Below, piece by piece: positions 10,517 through 21,384 of a stretch of 64,000 bases of DNA. The notes beneath the pieces are model-generated. The model had not been told where the DNA came from and ran no database searches. It worked only from the letters and a program-made list of their open reading frames with translations. The DNA is from Pseudoxanthomonas sp. J35 (GTDB lineage: Bacteria > Pseudomonadota > Gammaproteobacteria > Xanthomonadales > Xanthomonadaceae). The position numbers were made by a program, and so were the translations under genes. Numbering within the stretch: the first letter of the stretch is position 1; every line of letters starts with the position of its first letter. The stretch is taken from NCBI RefSeq assembly GCF_000513995.1, contig NZ_AZVB01000002.1, positions 196,201-260,200 on the forward strand, given 5' to 3'.

Positions 10517-11428
10517 TTACGCCAGCGCCGGCGTGCCGTAGGCCAGCGGCGCCTGGGCCGTCGCGTCGTCGAAGCTCACCTTCTCCCACGCGGTGGCGTC
10601 GGCCATCAGCGCACGGGCGAGCTTGTTGTTGAGCGCGTGGCCGGACTTGTAGCCCTCGTAGGCGCCCAGCACGGGGGCCCCGACCAGGTACAGGTCGCCG
10701 ATCGCGTCGAGGATCTTGTGGCGCACGAACTCGTCGGCGTAGCGCAGGCCGTCCTCGTTGAGGACGCGGAACTCGTCCAGCACGATGGCGTTGTCCATCG
10801 AGCCGCCCAGGCCGAGGTTGAGGTCGCGCATGTACTCCAGGTCACGCATGAAGCCGAAGGTGCGCGCGCGGGAGATTTCCTTGATGTACGCGGCGGTCGA
10901 GAACTCCAGCCGGTGCTGCGACTGCTTGGCCGGGATCATCGGATGGTCGAACTGGATGGTGAAATCCAGGCGGAAGCCGTCATACGGGCTGAAGCGGGCG
11001 ATCTTGTCGCCGTCGCGCACTTCCACGTCCTTGAGGATGCGGATGAAGCGCTTGGGCGCGTCCTGCTCGGCGATGCCGGCGGACTGCAGCAGGAACACGA
11101 ACGGGCCGGCCGAACCGTCCATGATCGGCAGCTCGGCCGAGGACAGCTCGACGATCATGTTGTCGATGCCCAGGCCGGCGGCGGCCGACATCAGGTGCTC
11201 GACGGTCTGGACCTTGGCCGGACCGCAGGACAGGCCGGTGCACAGCGTGGTCTCGGTGACCAGCTCGGCGGCGGCGGGCATCTCGACGACCGGATCCAGG
11301 TCGGTGCGGCGGAACACGATGCCATGGTCGGCCGGCGCGGGGCGCAGGGTCATGTAGACCTTGTTGCCGCTGTGCAGGCCGACGCCGGTGGCGCGGATCG
11401 TGTTCTTGAGGGTGCGCTGCCGGGTCAT
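10517..11428 (-). CDS. lpxC: UDP-3-O-acyl-N-acetylglucosamine deacetylase LpxC
   Basis: 303-aa zinc deacetylase, the first committed step of lipid A synthesis. Zinc ligands appear as His78 in TVEHLMS and as the His and Asp of HKILDAIGD; the general-base histidine is in KSGHALNN. Length is exactly family size. The ATG at 11428 ([19 protein letters not shown]) is the family start. It is the last gene of the dcw run, 281 bases after ftsZ, with its own weak promoter and a stem-loop in that gap. Confidence 0.97.
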   Translation of the reverse strand: MTRQRTLKNTIRATGVGLHSGNKVYMTLRPAPADHGIVFRRTDLDPVVEMPAAAELVTETTLCTGLSCGPAKVQTVEHLMSAAAGLGIDNMIVELSSAELPIMDGSAGPFVFLLQSAGIAEQDAPKRFIRILKDVEVRDGDKIARFSPYDGFRLDFTIQFDHPMIPAKQSQHRLEFSTAAYIKEISRARTFGFMRDLEYMRDLNLGLGGSMDNAIVLDEFRVLNEDGLRYADEFVRHKILDAIGDLYLVGAPVLGAYEGYKSGHALNNKLARALMADATAWEKVSFDDATAQAPLAYGTPALA

Positions 11429-11480
11429 GGGGTTCGCCGTGCGACGGATGGTCCGTATCTGGGGTCGCGAGAAGCAGGTG

Positions 11481-11509
11481 AGAATATCACGCATTTAGCT
11501 GAATCTTAA
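11481..11509 (-). promoter_or_regulatory. Candidate sigma70 promoter of lpxC
   Basis: Minus strand TTAAGA (11504-11509), 17-base spacer, TATTCT (11481-11486), about 50 bases before lpxC, inside a locally AT-richer patch. Each hexamer matches consensus at four of six positions. Confidence 0.4.
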
Positions 11510-11612
11510 CGTACTGCCGCCGTGCTCCCGCGGCGGCCTCCCGGGCAGGGGTGCGCCTGCGACCGGGAAAACCTGCCGGGCCTCCATGGCCCGGCAGCAA
11601 GGGACACGGACT

Positions 11613-11632
11613 CCGGACATATATGTGTCCGG
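11613..11632. repeat. Inverted repeat in the ftsZ-lpxC gap
   Basis: CCGGACA-TATATG-TGTCCGG, a perfect 7-bp stem with a 6-base loop, 78 bases after the ftsZ stop. No T tract on either side. It could be a weak attenuator or a protein site. Confidence 0.45.
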
Positions 11633-11709
11633 TTACTGCCGCCGGCAAGGACGATGGCGCGTCCCGCCGGTAATCCACTGCGGGGCCGACCCGTGGGCCG
11701 GCCGCCGCG

Positions 11710-12966
11710 TCAGTCCGCCTGGCGGCGCAGGAACGCCGGGATGTCCAGGTAGTCGCTGGGCAGGTCGGCCGGGGCCGGCGCCGAAGCCGAAGCGGCCGGG
11801 GCGCTGGTGCTGGCGGCGCTGCCGCGGCGCAGGCCGAGGCCACCGACGGCGCCGGCGACCGGGTCGGCGGCGAAGCCGTCGTCGATCGACAGGCCGGTGG
11901 TGCCGTCGCGGACCAGGCGCACCGGGCGCACCGCGTCCTGGCGCTGGCTGAAGTCGGCGCGTCCGAACTCGCGGTGCTCGCCACGGACCGGCTGGCGCAC
12001 GGTGGCGCGGTTCAGGCCGGTGGCCACCACGGTCACGCGCACCTCGTCCTGCATGTCCGGGTCCAGCACGGTGCCGACCACCACGGTCGCGTCCTCCGAG
12101 GCGAATGCCTCGATCGAACGGCCGATCTCGTCGAACTCGGCCATGGTGAAGTCCGGGCCGGCGGTGATGTTGACCAGGATGCCGTTGGCGCCGGCCAGGT
12201 TGACGTCGTCCAGCAGCGGGTTCTGGATCGCCGACTCGGCGGCGGCCTGGGCGCGGTCGTCGCCGCGGGCCGAGCCGGTGCCCATCATCGCCAGGCCCAT
12301 CTCGGACATGACGGTGCGCACGTCGGCGAAGTCGACGTTGATCAGGCCCGGGCGCACGATCAGGTCGGCGATGCCCTGCACCGCGCCCTGCAGCACGTCG
12401 TTGGCGGCGCGGAACGCCTGCACCATGGTCGCGTTGCGGCCGAGCACGGTGATCAGCTTCTCGTTGGGGATGGTGATCAGCGAGTCGCAGTGCTGGCCGA
12501 GCTCCTCGATGCCCTTCAGCGCCACCTGCATGCGGCGGCGGCCCTCGAACGGGAACGGCTTGGTGACCACGGCCACGGTCAGGATGCCCATCTCCTTGGC
12601 CAGCTGCGCCACCACCGGTGCGGCGCCGGTGCCGGTGCCGCCGCCCATGCCGGCGGTGATGAAGACCATGTCGGCGCCTTCCAGCGCGGCGATGATCTGC
12701 TCGCGGTCCTCCAGCGCGGCCTGGCGGCCGACTTCCGGGTTGGCGCCGGCGCCCAGGCCCTTGGTGACGTTGCCGCCAAGCTGCAGCTGCAGCTTGGCGC
12801 CGCAGTTCTTGATGGCCTGCGAGTCGGTGTTGGCGGTGATGAATTCAACGCCGTCGACGCTGCTGTTGACCATGTGCGCCACGGCATTGCCGCCGCCGCC
12901 GCCCACGCCGATGACCTTGATCACCGCGTTCGGAGCCATCTTCTCGATCAGTTCGAAATGTGCCAT
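11710..12966 (-). CDS. ftsZ: Cell division protein FtsZ
   Basis: 418-aa tubulin-like GTPase forming the Z ring. The tubulin signature GGGTGTG lies near residue 105, the T7/synergy region follows, then a Pro/Ala-rich linker and the conserved C-terminal peptide [11 protein letters not shown] that binds FtsA and ZipA. The ATG at 12966 ([20 protein letters not shown]) is the family start. It lies downstream of ftsA after a 292-base gap with repeat sequence, so it may have its own promoter as well as readthrough from the dcw operon. Confidence 0.97.
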   Translation of the reverse strand: MAHFELIEKMAPNAVIKVIGVGGGGGNAVAHMVNSSVDGVEFITANTDSQAIKNCGAKLQLQLGGNVTKGLGAGANPEVGRQAALEDREQIIAALEGADMVFITAGMGGGTGTGAAPVVAQLAKEMGILTVAVVTKPFPFEGRRRMQVALKGIEELGQHCDSLITIPNEKLITVLGRNATMVQAFRAANDVLQGAVQGIADLIVRPGLINVDFADVRTVMSEMGLAMMGTGSARGDDRAQAAAESAIQNPLLDDVNLAGANGILVNITAGPDFTMAEFDEIGRSIEAFASEDATVVVGTVLDPDMQDEVRVTVVATGLNRATVRQPVRGEHREFGRADFSQRQDAVRPVRLVRDGTTGLSIDDGFAADPVAGAVGGLGLRRGSAASTSAPAASASAPAPADLPSDYLDIPAFLRRQAD

Positions 12967-12989
12967 GTCCGTTGTCCTCTGGTGGAGCC

Positions 12990-13253
12990 GTGATTGGTGA
13001 TTCGGGATTCGTGATTCGACGAACCCGCCTCGACCTCTCCGGCGTTCTCTTGTTGGTTTGTGCCTGTGCGACCGGTCCGCCGTCCTGCAGACCCACCGCC
13101 CGTTGCCAGCTTTACTGCACTTTCCCTTCCGCCTTCCCTTCCTCTTTCCTGCCGTACCTTCTCCGCCCTGCCTCCAACCCGCCTGTCCGTGACTGCCTGT
13201 CACAACCGGCAACCCGCGCTTCCACGAATCACGAATCACCAATCCCGAATCAC
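12990..13253. repeat. Inverted GATTC-type heptad repeats between ftsA and ftsZ
   Basis: 12990-13018 is four tandem copies of the heptad G(T/G)GATT(C/G); 13225-13253 is the same type in reverse complement. The two 29-base blocks could pair over most of their length and bracket about 200 bases that are very pyrimidine-rich on the plus strand and hold no gene. The same heptads occur between ftsQ and ddlB. Confidence 0.75.
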
Positions 13254-13258
13254 GGCTC

Positions 13259-14494
13259 CTAGAACTCCCCGCCGTACCACTTGAAAAGCTTCTTCAGGAA
13301 GCTGCCGGCGCGGCCGCTGGGGAGCGACGGCCGCCGCGGGTGTTCGATCTGGCTGCCCATCAGCAGCAGGCCGACGCCGGTGGCGTGGACCGGGTTGCCG
13401 ACGACCTCGCCCAGGCCGCTGACGTGCTGCGGGATGCCGATGCGCACCGGCATCTGCAGCATCTCCTCGGCCAGTTCGACCACGCCCTCCATCTTCGAGG
13501 CGCCGCCGGTCAGGACCATGCCCGCGCGCACCAGCTCCTCGAAGCCGGAGCGGCGCAGTTCGGCCTGGACCATCTCGAAGATCTCCTCGTAACGGCCCTG
13601 TACCGCCTGCGCCAGCGAGGCGCGCGGCATGCGCCGCGGTGGGCGGTCGCCGACCGACGGGACCTGGATGCTTTCCTCGGCGGTGGCCAGCTGCGCCAGC
13701 GCGCAGGCGTAGCGCACCTTGATCTGCTCGGCTTCCGGCGTCGGCGTGCGCAGCATGTGCGCGATGTCGTTGGTGACGTGGTCGCCGGCGATCGGCAGCG
13801 AGGCGGTATGGCAGATCGCGCCCTGGATGAACACCGCGATGTCGGTGGTGCCGGCGCCCATGTCGACCAGGACCACGCCCAGCTCGCGCTCGTCGGCGGT
13901 CAGCACCGCCACCGAGGACGCCAGCGAGGACAGGATCAGGTCGTCGACCTGCAGGCCGCAGCGCTGCACGCACTTGGTGATGTTCTGCGCCGCCGACTGC
14001 GCGCAGGTGACCAGGTGCGCGTGCACTTCCAGGCGCACGCCGGTCATGCCGACCGGGTTGCGGATGCCTTCCTGCGAATCGTCGAGCACGTACTCGCGCG
14101 GGATCGCGTGGAGGATGCGCTGGTCGGCCGGGATCGCCACCGCCTTGGCCGCGTCGAGGACGCGGTCCAGGTCGGCCCAGGTGACCTCGCCGTCGCGGAT
14201 CGGGACGATGCCCGGCGAGTTCTTGCACTGCACGTGGTTGCCGGAGATCGAGGCGTAGACCGAGCGGATCTCGCAGCCGGCCATCAGTTCGGCCTCCTCG
14301 ACCGCGCGCTGGATCGACTGCACGGTCGATTCGATGTCCACCACCACGCCGCGCTTGAGCCCGCGCGACTCGTGCGAACCGATGCCGATGACCTCGATCG
14401 GGTTGCCGGGCGAGTACTCGCCGACCAGCGCCACCACCTTGGAGGTGCCGATGTCGAGTCCGACGATGAGGGACTTGTCGCCTTTGCGGTTCAT
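13259..14494 (-). CDS. ftsA: Cell division protein FtsA
   Basis: 411-aa actin-like ATPase that ties FtsZ filaments to the membrane and recruits later divisome proteins. Seen: the phosphate-1 motif [10 protein letters not shown] near residue 11, VDMGAGTTD in the second half, [10 protein letters not shown] as the adenosine motif, and the C-terminal amphipathic membrane helix ([15 protein letters not shown]). Its ATG overlaps the ftsQ stop by four bases (ATGA). Confidence 0.97.
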   Translation of the reverse strand: MNRKGDKSLIVGLDIGTSKVVALVGEYSPGNPIEVIGIGSHESRGLKRGVVVDIESTVQSIQRAVEEAELMAGCEIRSVYASISGNHVQCKNSPGIVPIRDGEVTWADLDRVLDAAKAVAIPADQRILHAIPREYVLDDSQEGIRNPVGMTGVRLEVHAHLVTCAQSAAQNITKCVQRCGLQVDDLILSSLASSVAVLTADERELGVVLVDMGAGTTDIAVFIQGAICHTASLPIAGDHVTNDIAHMLRTPTPEAEQIKVRYACALAQLATAEESIQVPSVGDRPPRRMPRASLAQAVQGRYEEIFEMVQAELRRSGFEELVRAGMVLTGGASKMEGVVELAEEMLQMPVRIGIPQHVSGLGEVVGNPVHATGVGLLLMGSQIEHPRRPSLPSGRAGSFLKKLFKWYGGEF

Positions 14495-15270
14495 GTACTG
14501 CTCGCCTGCCGTGGTTGCGTGCGCGCGGCGACGCGCGCCTGCGGGTTCGTGGGGGATTGGGTGTGGCGGCTGGCCGGGGTATCCCAGGCCAGGGTGAAGC
14601 CGTTGGTGTAGCGGAGGTCGGCGCGGGTGGCCGGGCGCGTCTGCCTGGCCAGCAGCTGCGGCAGCACGCGCACGAAGCGCTGCAGGCGCGCGCGCGCGTC
14701 GTCGCGGCCGACCACCACTTCCAGGCCGTTGTCCAGGGTCATCGACCAGCTGCCGCGTGCGTCCATGCCCAGGCGGCTGACGCCGTAGCCCAGCGGCGCG
14801 AACAGTTCGCGTGCCTGGTTGTACATCTCGACCACCTCGGCGGTGCGCGCCTCCGGGCCGTCCAGGTGCGGCATGCGCTCGCCGGCCAGGTCCTTCGGCA
14901 GCGGGAACAGCTTGCCGCGCTTCGACAGCAGCTGGTCCTCGCCCCAGAAGGCGAACGGCTCGTGCTCGACGACGTGCACGACCAGCGCATCCGGCCACTG
15001 CTTGCGCACCTGCGCGTGCTCGACCCAGGCCAGCTGCTCCACCGCGTGCTGCGCGGCATCGAGGTCCACCGCGAAGTAGCCGCGCGCGGCGTGCGGCGCT
15101 ACCGCGGCACGCAGCTGCTCGGCCTGGACCCGCTCGAACTGCCCGGTCGCGCGCAGGCGCGACAACGGCCAGCGCTCGGCGCCAACCCAGCCGTTGAGCA
15201 CGGCCACCACCGGCAGCGCGACCAGCGCCACCGCCAGCAGCCAGGCCAGGATGCGCAGCAGGGCGTTCAT
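14491..15270 (-). CDS. ftsQ: Cell division protein FtsQ
   Basis: 259-aa bitopic divisome protein: one membrane helix (about 7-28), a POTRA domain (WPLSRLRATGQFERV onward) and the beta domain that binds FtsB/FtsL. The tail (TPASRHTQSPTNPQ...) is low-complexity. ATG 15270 was chosen over a GTG three codons upstream because GGAGGTG lies 6 bases before it. That ribosome-binding site sits in a perfect small hairpin (separate entry). Confidence 0.92.
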   Translation of the reverse strand: MNALLRILAWLLAVALVALPVVAVLNGWVGAERWPLSRLRATGQFERVQAEQLRAAVAPHAARGYFAVDLDAAQHAVEQLAWVEHAQVRKQWPDALVVHVVEHEPFAFWGEDQLLSKRGKLFPLPKDLAGERMPHLDGPEARTAEVVEMYNQARELFAPLGYGVSRLGMDARGSWSMTLDNGLEVVVGRDDARARLQRFVRVLPQLLARQTRPATRADLRYTNGFTLAWDTPASRHTQSPTNPQARVAARTQPRQASST

Positions 15271-15272
15271 GC

Positions 15273-15291
15273 GGAACACCTCCGGTGTTCC
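15273..15291 (-). promoter_or_regulatory. Hairpin enclosing the ftsQ ribosome-binding site
   Basis: GGAACACC-GGA-GGTGTTCC on the minus strand: a perfect 8-bp stem with a 3-base loop that contains the GGAGG of the ftsQ Shine-Dalgarno, ending two bases before the ATG. It would hide the site unless opened by ribosomes from ddlB or by a factor. Confidence 0.5.
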
Positions 15292-15293
15292 GC

Positions 15294-15438
15294 GGGATTG
15301 GAGATTCGGGATTGGGGATTCGAAAGGGCAACAGCCACGCCCACGCCGGCCGACGACCGGCCAGCACGCAGCAGCTCCGCTCCCACGAATCCCGAATCCC
15401 GGCTTTTCACGGACGGATGTCCGGTCATCCCGAATCCC
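15294..15438. repeat. GATTC-type heptad repeats between ftsQ and ddlB
   Basis: 15294-15322 holds four heptads (GGGATTG, GAGATTC, GGGATTG, GGGATTC); reverse-complement relatives are at about 15385-15400 and 15427-15438. It is the same family as the ftsA-ftsZ block and fills the 172-base gap, where overlap is the rule elsewhere in the cluster. Confidence 0.7.
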
Positions 15439-15442
15439 GGCT

Positions 15443-16399
15443 TCATATCGTCTGCTCCAGGATCCGCCAGCACAGCTCCTCGAAGCCGATGCCGACCTGG
15501 GCGGCGGCCTTGGGCACCAGCGAGTGGCTGGTCATGCCCGGCGCGGTATTCACTTCCAGCAGGCTCGGCGCGCCGGTGGCGCGCGAACGCATGACGTCGA
15601 CCCGGCCCCAGCCGGTGCAGCCGGCGGCACGGAACGCGGCCAGCGCCAGCTCGCGCACGCGCAGCTCGTCCTCGCCGTCCAGGCCCGGGCACAGGTACTG
15701 GGTGTCCTCGGCGATGTACTTGGCGTTGTAGTCGTACCACGCGCCCTTGGGCACGATGCGGATCGACGGCAGCGCCACGTCGCCGAGGATGCCGACGGTC
15801 AGCTCGTCGCCGACCACCATCTGCTCCATCAGCAGCTCGCCCGGATAGCGCGCGGCCAGCGCCACGGCGGCGTCCAGGTCGGCCTCGTCCAGCACGCGCG
15901 ACACGCCCACGCTGGAACCCTCGCACGAGGGCTTGACGATCACCGGCAGGCCCAGGTTGCGCGCGGCCGCGTGCACGGTCGCCGCGTCGGCGCCGCGCTC
16001 CAGGCGCACGTAGCGCGGGGTCGGCAGGTTCAACGCCAGCCACACCTGCTTGGTGCGGATCTTGTCGAGGGTCAGCGCCGAGCCGAGCACGCCGGCGCCG
16101 GTGTACGGCACGCCCAGCGCCTGCAGCAGGCCCTGGACCACGCCGTTCTCGCCGTCGCCGCCGTGCAGGATGTTGAACACGCGGTCGAATTTCTTCTGCG
16201 CCAGCGCCTCGACCAGCACCGGGATGCCGTCGACCGCGTGCGCGTCGACGCCGTGGGCGCGCAGCGCGTCGAGCACGTTGCGGCCGGAATCCAGCGAAAC
16301 CTCGCGCTCGGAACTGGTCCCGCCCATCAGCACGGCGACGCGACCGAACACGGTCGGGTCGGTGTAGCGCGGCGGCGGCAGCACGGTGGTGATGCTCAT
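15443..16399 (-). CDS. ddlB: D-alanine-D-alanine ligase DdlB
   Basis: 318-aa ATP-grasp enzyme joining two D-Ala for the peptidoglycan stem peptide. Visible: [19 protein letters not shown] at the N-terminus, the nucleotide loop EGSSVGV, and metal-binding [13 protein letters not shown] near the C-terminus. ATG 16399 overlaps the murC stop by four bases. Confidence 0.96.
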   Translation of the reverse strand: MSITTVLPPPRYTDPTVFGRVAVLMGGTSSEREVSLDSGRNVLDALRAHGVDAHAVDGIPVLVEALAQKKFDRVFNILHGGDGENGVVQGLLQALGVPYTGAGVLGSALTLDKIRTKQVWLALNLPTPRYVRLERGADAATVHAAARNLGLPVIVKPSCEGSSVGVSRVLDEADLDAAVALAARYPGELLMEQMVVGDELTVGILGDVALPSIRIVPKGAWYDYNAKYIAEDTQYLCPGLDGEDELRVRELALAAFRAAGCTGWGRVDVMRSRATGAPSLLEVNTAPGMTSHSLVPKAAAQVGIGFEELCWRILEQTI

Positions 16400-17838
16400 G
16401 CCTGTCCCCCCGCAGCGCTGGTGAAGCCGTCGCTGGCGATCTGGTGGGCGATGTACCCGATGTCGCCGGCGCCCATCATCAGCAGCAGGTCGCCGTCCTG
16501 GAGCACGTCCGGCAGCACGTGGCGCAGGTCGCCGACCTGCCCCACCACCACCGGCTCGCTGCGGCCGCGCGCGCGGATGGCGCGGGCCAGCGCGCGCGCG
16601 TCGGCGCCCGGGATCGGCGCCTCGCCGGCCGGGTAGACCTCGCTCAGCACCAGCGCGTCGGCCTCCGACAGCACCGCGGCGAAGGCGTCGAACTGGTCGC
16701 GGGTGCGGCTGTAGCGGTGCGGCTGGAAGGCCACGACCAGGCGCTTGTGCGGCCAGCCGCCACGGGCGGCGGCGAACACCGCCGCCAGCTCGCGCGGATG
16801 GTGGCCGTAATCGTCGACCACGCGCACCGTTGCGCCGGTGACCGTGCTGACCTCGCCCAGGTCGTTGAAGCGGCGGCCGATGCCGGCGAACTTCTCCAGC
16901 GCCGAGGCGATGTCCTGCGGCGACACGCCCAGCTGCCAGCCCACCGCGGCGGCGGCCAGCGCATTGAGCACGTTGTGGCGGCCCGGCAGGGCCAGGCTCA
17001 CCGGCACCGTCGCGCCTTCGGGCAGGCGCAGGGTAAAGCGCATGCGCGGGCCTTCCTGGACGATGTCGTCGGCGCGCACGTCGGCATTCTCGGCGGTGCC
17101 GTAGGTCATCACGTGGCGCGGCGTCTGCGCGGCCAGCTTCGCCACTTCCGGATCGTCGATGCACAGCACTGCCAGGCCGTAGAACGGCAGGCGCTGCAGG
17201 AACTCGGCGAACGCGCCCTGCAGGCGGGCGAAATCGCCGCCGTAGTTCTCCAGGTGGTCGGCATCGATGTTGGTGATCACCGAGATCAGCGGGTTCAGGC
17301 GCAGGAAGCTGCCGTCGCTCTCGTCGGCCTCGGCCACCAGCCACTGCCCGCCGCCGAGCTTGGCGTTGGCGCCGGCGGCCAGCAGCTGGCCCCCGATCAC
17401 GAAGGTCGGGTCCAGTCCGCCCTCACTGAGCACCGCGGCGGTCAGCGAGGTGGTGGTGGTCTTGCCATGGGTGCCGGCCACGGCGATGCCGCGGCGGAAG
17501 CGCATCAGCTCGGCGAGCATCGCCGCGCGCGGAACGACCGGGATGCGCTGGCTGCGCGCCTCCATCAGTTCCGGGTTGTCCTCGCGGATCGCGCTGGAGA
17601 CGACCACGCAGTCGGTGCCCAGCACGTTGGCGGCGGAATGGCCGCGGATCACCCGCGCACCCAGCCGCACCAGGCGGCGGGTCGCGGCGTTGTCGGCGGT
17701 GTCCGAACCGGACACCTCGTAGCCCAGCGTCAGCATCACCTCGGCGATGCCGCTCATGCCGGTGCCGCCGATGCCGACGAAATGCACGCGCGGGAACGCG
17801 CGTACCAGGTCGCCGGTGTCGTGCAGGCGGCGGATCAT
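16396..17838 (-). CDS. murC: UDP-N-acetylmuramate-L-alanine ligase MurC
   Basis: 480-aa Mur ligase adding L-Ala to UDP-MurNAc. N-terminal Rossmann [14 protein letters not shown] (about 19-32), P-loop GTHGKTTTT near 120, [15 protein letters not shown], and C-terminal YGHHPRE. Overlaps murG and ddlB by four bases each, so translation is probably coupled. Confidence 0.97.
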   Translation of the reverse strand: MIRRLHDTGDLVRAFPRVHFVGIGGTGMSGIAEVMLTLGYEVSGSDTADNAATRRLVRLGARVIRGHSAANVLGTDCVVVSSAIREDNPELMEARSQRIPVVPRAAMLAELMRFRRGIAVAGTHGKTTTTSLTAAVLSEGGLDPTFVIGGQLLAAGANAKLGGGQWLVAEADESDGSFLRLNPLISVITNIDADHLENYGGDFARLQGAFAEFLQRLPFYGLAVLCIDDPEVAKLAAQTPRHVMTYGTAENADVRADDIVQEGPRMRFTLRLPEGATVPVSLALPGRHNVLNALAAAAVGWQLGVSPQDIASALEKFAGIGRRFNDLGEVSTVTGATVRVVDDYGHHPRELAAVFAAARGGWPHKRLVVAFQPHRYSRTRDQFDAFAAVLSEADALVLSEVYPAGEAPIPGADARALARAIRARGRSEPVVVGQVGDLRHVLPDVLQDGDLLLMMGAGDIGYIAHQIASDGFTSAAGGQA

Positions 17839-18953
17839 GGGGAAACTCCAGTAGACGTATCGGGGGAAAGGGATTCTTCGAGGACGATGGCGGCGATCCG
17901 TGCGGCGGCGTCCGGGCGCGCCAGGCCGCGCGCAGCCATGGCCATCGCCATGCGACGCGCGGGGTCGGCGGCCAGCGCGCGCAGCGCGCCCTGCAGGTTC
18001 GCGGCCAGCTGTGCGTCCTGCTTCAGCAGCAGGGCGGCGCCGTTCTCGACCAGGTATTCGGCGTTGCGGGTCTGGTGGTCGTCGACCGCGGCGGCGAACG
18101 GCACCAGCACGCTGCCGACGCCGGCCGCGCACAGCTCGGCCAGGGTGGAGGCGCCGGCGCGGCACACGACCAGGTCGGCCCAGGCATAAGCGGTGGCCAT
18201 GTCGTCGATGAAGGCCTCGACGCTGGCGTCCACGCCCGCCGCGGCATAGGCGGAGTCTGCTTCCGCGCGCAGCTTCTCGCCGCACTGGTGGCGGACCTGC
18301 ACCGGCAGGTCGCGCAGCGCGGCCAGCGCCACCGGCACGGCCTGGTTGAGCGCGCGTGCGCCCTGGCTGCCGCCCAGCACCAGCAGGCGCAGCGGACCTT
18401 CGCGGCCGGCCAGGCGCTGCTGCGGTGGCGGCAGCGCCGCGATCGCGGCGCGCACCGGATTGCCGGCCACTTCCTCGCGGGCGAAGCTGCCCGGGAAGCC
18501 GGCGAGCGTGCGCCGCGCCAGGCGCGACAGCACGCGGTTGGTCATGCCCGGCGCGCGGTTCTGTTCGTGCACCAGCAGCGGCAGGCCCGACAGCCAGGCG
18601 GCGACCCCGCCGGGGCCGGAGGCGAAGCCGCCGAAGCCGATCACCGCGCGCGGACGCCGCTGGCGCAGCACCGCGCGCGCCGCGTTGACCGCGCGCGCCA
18701 GGCGGAACGGCGCGGCGAGCAGGGTCGCGGCACCCTTGCCGCGCACGCCGGCCACCGGCAGCGTGTCGATCTCGATGCCGTGCTGCGGCACCAGCCGCGT
18801 CTCCATCGCGCCGGCCGCGCCCAGCCAGACCACGGGCACGCCGCGCTCGCGCAGCTCGTGTGCCACGGCCAGCGCCGGGAAGATGTGGCCACCGGTACCG
18901 CCGGCCATCACCATCACCGGGCGCGCGGAAGCGGAAGGCTGCACGCTGCTCAC
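17835..18953 (-). CDS. murG: MurG, N-acetylglucosaminyltransferase (lipid I to lipid II)
   Basis: 372-aa GT-B enzyme at the inner face of the membrane. [14 protein letters not shown] near residue 18, HEQNRAPG, and the C-terminal donor-site region [11 protein letters not shown] and [11 protein letters not shown]. The start codon is GTG: it overlaps the ftsW stop as GTGA and has GGAGG six bases upstream, and no nearer ATG fits. Confidence 0.95.
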   Translation of the reverse strand: MSSVQPSASARPVMVMAGGTGGHIFPALAVAHELRERGVPVVWLGAAGAMETRLVPQHGIEIDTLPVAGVRGKGAATLLAAPFRLARAVNAARAVLRQRRPRAVIGFGGFASGPGGVAAWLSGLPLLVHEQNRAPGMTNRVLSRLARRTLAGFPGSFAREEVAGNPVRAAIAALPPPQQRLAGREGPLRLLVLGGSQGARALNQAVPVALAALRDLPVQVRHQCGEKLRAEADSAYAAAGVDASVEAFIDDMATAYAWADLVVCRAGASTLAELCAAGVGSVLVPFAAAVDDHQTRNAEYLVENGAALLLKQDAQLAANLQGALRALAADPARRMAMAMAARGLARPDAAARIAAIVLEESLSPDTSTGVSP

Positions 18954-20299
18954 GGCAGGCCTCCGAAGGTCGGTTCGATGCGCGAGGTGCCGCGCCCGCG
19001 CAGGATGGCCGATGCCGAAGCCGGCACCGTGGCGGCAGCCACCGGGGCCACCTTCGCGGGCGCACGCGGCGCGGCGGCCGGCGCCGGCGCGGCGGGCGCG
19101 GCGGCCGGAGCGGCGGGCTCGGCCGGCATCGCATCCTGGCGCACGGCACGCTGGCGCTCGGCGCGGTCCAGCTCGTAGCTGACCCGCAGCAGCAGGCCGA
19201 TGGCCACGCAGGTCATCATCACGCTGGAGCCGCCGGAGGAGATCAGCGGCAGGGTCAGGCCCTTGGTCGGCAGCATGCCCAGGTTCACGCCGATCGAGAC
19301 GAAGCCCTGCATGCCGATCCACAGGGCTACGCCGAAGGCGATGTAGCCGGCGAAGTGGCGGCGCATCTCCACGCACTTCAGGCCCAGGTGCAGCGCGCGC
19401 CCGACCAGCAGCATGTACAGGCCGATCACCAGGCAGACGCCGGCGAAGCCCAGCTCCTCGGCGATCACCGAGAAGATGAAGTCGGTGTGCGCTTCGGGCA
19501 GGTAGTTGAGCTTCTGCACCGACGCACCCAGGCCCACGCCGAACCACTCGCCGCGGCCGACCGCCATCAGCGCGTTGGACAGCTGGTAGCCGGCGCCCAG
19601 CTGGTCCTTCCACGGGTCCATGAACGAGGTGATGCGGCGCAGGCGGTACGGCTCGATGATCGCGACGATCACCAGCAGCGGCAGACCCAGCACGATCGGC
19701 AACGACATCCGCGGCAGGTTCACCCCGCCCAGCACCAGCATGCCGGCGGTGATGCCCAGCAGCAGCGTGGCCGAACCGAAGTCCGGCTGCGCCAGCAGCA
19801 TCACCACCATCAGCGCCGCCACGCCCAGCGGCTTGAGCATCGCCGGCCAGGTCGCGTTGACCTCGTCGCGGAAGCGGACCAGGTAGCTGGCCAGCCACAC
19901 GATGTAGAGCACCTTCACCGCCTCGACCACCTGGAAGCGAGACAGCCCCAGGTTGACCCAGCGCCGGGCGCCGTTGACGCTCACGCCCAGGCCCGGCAGC
20001 CACGGCAGCAGCAGCAGGACGAAGCAGCCCAGCAGCAGCAGCTGGTTGTATTTCTCCACCGTCTTCAGCTCGGTGCGCATCACCAGCACGGCCAGGCCGA
20101 TGCCGACGCACAGGAAGACCACGTGGCGCACCAGGTAGTGGAACGGCCCCACGCCCAGGTTCTCGCCGATCGCCACCGAGGCCGAACCGACCATCACCAC
20201 GCCCAGGCAGGCCAGCGCCACGGCCGCGGCCGCCAGCCACGGGTCGAAGTGGCCGCCGATGGCCTCCAGCCGGGTCGCTTGGCGCGAGAGGTCGTTCAT
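18950..20299 (-). CDS. ftsW: Divisome peptidoglycan polymerase FtsW (SEDS)
   Basis: 449-aa SEDS glycosyltransferase that works with FtsI at the septum. About ten membrane segments, [12 protein letters not shown] after the fourth, the [17 protein letters not shown] motif and the SSGGSS signature near the C-terminus. It has an Ala/Pro-rich tail of some 55 residues, making it longer than most FtsW proteins. It follows mraY with a 1-base overlap (TGATG), so murD, which sits between them in E. coli, is absent here. Confidence 0.96.
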   Translation of the reverse strand: MNDLSRQATRLEAIGGHFDPWLAAAAVALACLGVVMVGSASVAIGENLGVGPFHYLVRHVVFLCVGIGLAVLVMRTELKTVEKYNQLLLLGCFVLLLLPWLPGLGVSVNGARRWVNLGLSRFQVVEAVKVLYIVWLASYLVRFRDEVNATWPAMLKPLGVAALMVVMLLAQPDFGSATLLLGITAGMLVLGGVNLPRMSLPIVLGLPLLVIVAIIEPYRLRRITSFMDPWKDQLGAGYQLSNALMAVGRGEWFGVGLGASVQKLNYLPEAHTDFIFSVIAEELGFAGVCLVIGLYMLLVGRALHLGLKCVEMRRHFAGYIAFGVALWIGMQGFVSIGVNLGMLPTKGLTLPLISSGGSSVMMTCVAIGLLLRVSYELDRAERQRAVRQDAMPAEPAAPAAAPAAPAPAAAPRAPAKVAPVAAATVPASASAILRGRGTSRIEPTFGGLP

Positions 20300-21384
20300 C
20301 AGCGCACCTTCAACGTGGCCAGGCCGACCAGGACCAGGATCACCGAGATGATCCAGAAGCGGACGATCACGCGCGGCTCCGGCCACCCCTTCAGCTCGAA
20401 GTGGTGGTGGATCGGCGCCATCCGGAACACGCGCTTGCCGGTGAGCTTGAACGAGGCGACCTGGATCATCACCGACAGGGTCTCGATGACGAAGATGCCG
20501 CCCATCACCACCAGCACCAGCTCCTGGCGCACGATCACCGCGATCGTGCCCAGCACCGCGCCCAGCGCCAGGGCGCCGATGTCGCCCATGAACACCATCG
20601 CCGGGTAGGTGTTGAACCAGAGGAAGCCCAGGCCCGCGCCGGCGATCGCCGCGCAGATGATGATCAGCTCGCCGGCCCCGGGCACCTGCGGGATCTGCAG
20701 GTAGGTGGAGAACACCGCGTTGCCCGAGGCGTAGGCGAACACGCCCAGCGCGCAGGCCACCAGCACCGTGGGCATGATCGCCAGGCCGTCCAGGCCGTCG
20801 GTCAGGTTGACCGCGTTGGAGAAGCCGACGATCCAGAAGTAGGCGATGGCGACGAAGCCGACGCCGGCCAGCGGCAGCGCGATCGACTTGAAGAACGGCA
20901 CGTAGAACGTGGTGGCCGCCGGCACGTCGGCGTACAGGTACAGGTACAGGCCGGCGGCCAGGCCGAAGATCGACTGCAGCAGGTACTTCCAGCGCGACTT
21001 CAGGCCGTTCGGGTCGCGCTTGACGATCTTGATCCAGTCGTCGTACCAGCCGATCGCGCCGAACGCGGCCATCACCAGCAGCACGACCCACACGTACTTG
21101 TTGCGCAGATCGCCCCACAGCAGCACCGACAGCAGCACGGTGATCAGGATCAGCGCGCCGCCCATGGTCGGGGTGCCGGCCTTGGAGAAGTGCGACTGCG
21201 GGCCGTCCTTGCGGATCGGCTGGCCGCCCTTGAGCTGGCCAAGCCTGCGGATCACCGCCGGCCCCAGCCACAGCGACAGGAACAGGGCGGTCAGCGCGGC
21301 GAGGATGCCGCGGAAGGTCAGGTAGCCGAACAGGCCGAAGAAGTTCTCGAGGCCCTGCAGCCAGCGCGCCAGTTCAAGCAACAT
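20299..21384 (-). CDS. mraY: MraY, phospho-N-acetylmuramoyl-pentapeptide transferase
   Basis: 361-aa polytopic enzyme making lipid I from UDP-MurNAc-pentapeptide and undecaprenyl phosphate. Motifs: ESHFSK-type [21 protein letters not shown] with catalytic aspartates, [10 protein letters not shown], and the C-terminal [16 protein letters not shown] 21384 was chosen over 21390 because AAGGGG is properly spaced only for the inner one and the product then matches E. coli MraY length. It overlaps the end of murF by 11 bases. Confidence 0.96.
   Translation of the reverse strand: MLLELARWLQGLENFFGLFGYLTFRGILAALTALFLSLWLGPAVIRRLGQLKGGQPIRKDGPQSHFSKAGTPTMGGALILITVLLSVLLWGDLRNKYVWVVLLVMAAFGAIGWYDDWIKIVKRDPNGLKSRWKYLLQSIFGLAAGLYLYLYADVPAATTFYVPFFKSIALPLAGVGFVAIAYFWIVGFSNAVNLTDGLDGLAIMPTVLVACALGVFAYASGNAVFSTYLQIPQVPGAGELIIICAAIAGAGLGFLWFNTYPAMVFMGDIGALALGAVLGTIAVIVRQELVLVVMGGIFVIETLSVMIQVASFKLTGKRVFRMAPIHHHFELKGWPEPRVIVRFWIISVILVLVGLATLKVR

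Noticed and set aside
10472-11509. Long plus-strand open frame opposite lpxC
   Set aside because: Antisense shadow of a conserved gene; no recognisable domain and no ribosome site.
12990-15438. Heptad arrays as a CRISPR array
   Set aside because: Units are 7 bases without unique spacers, and no cas genes are present.
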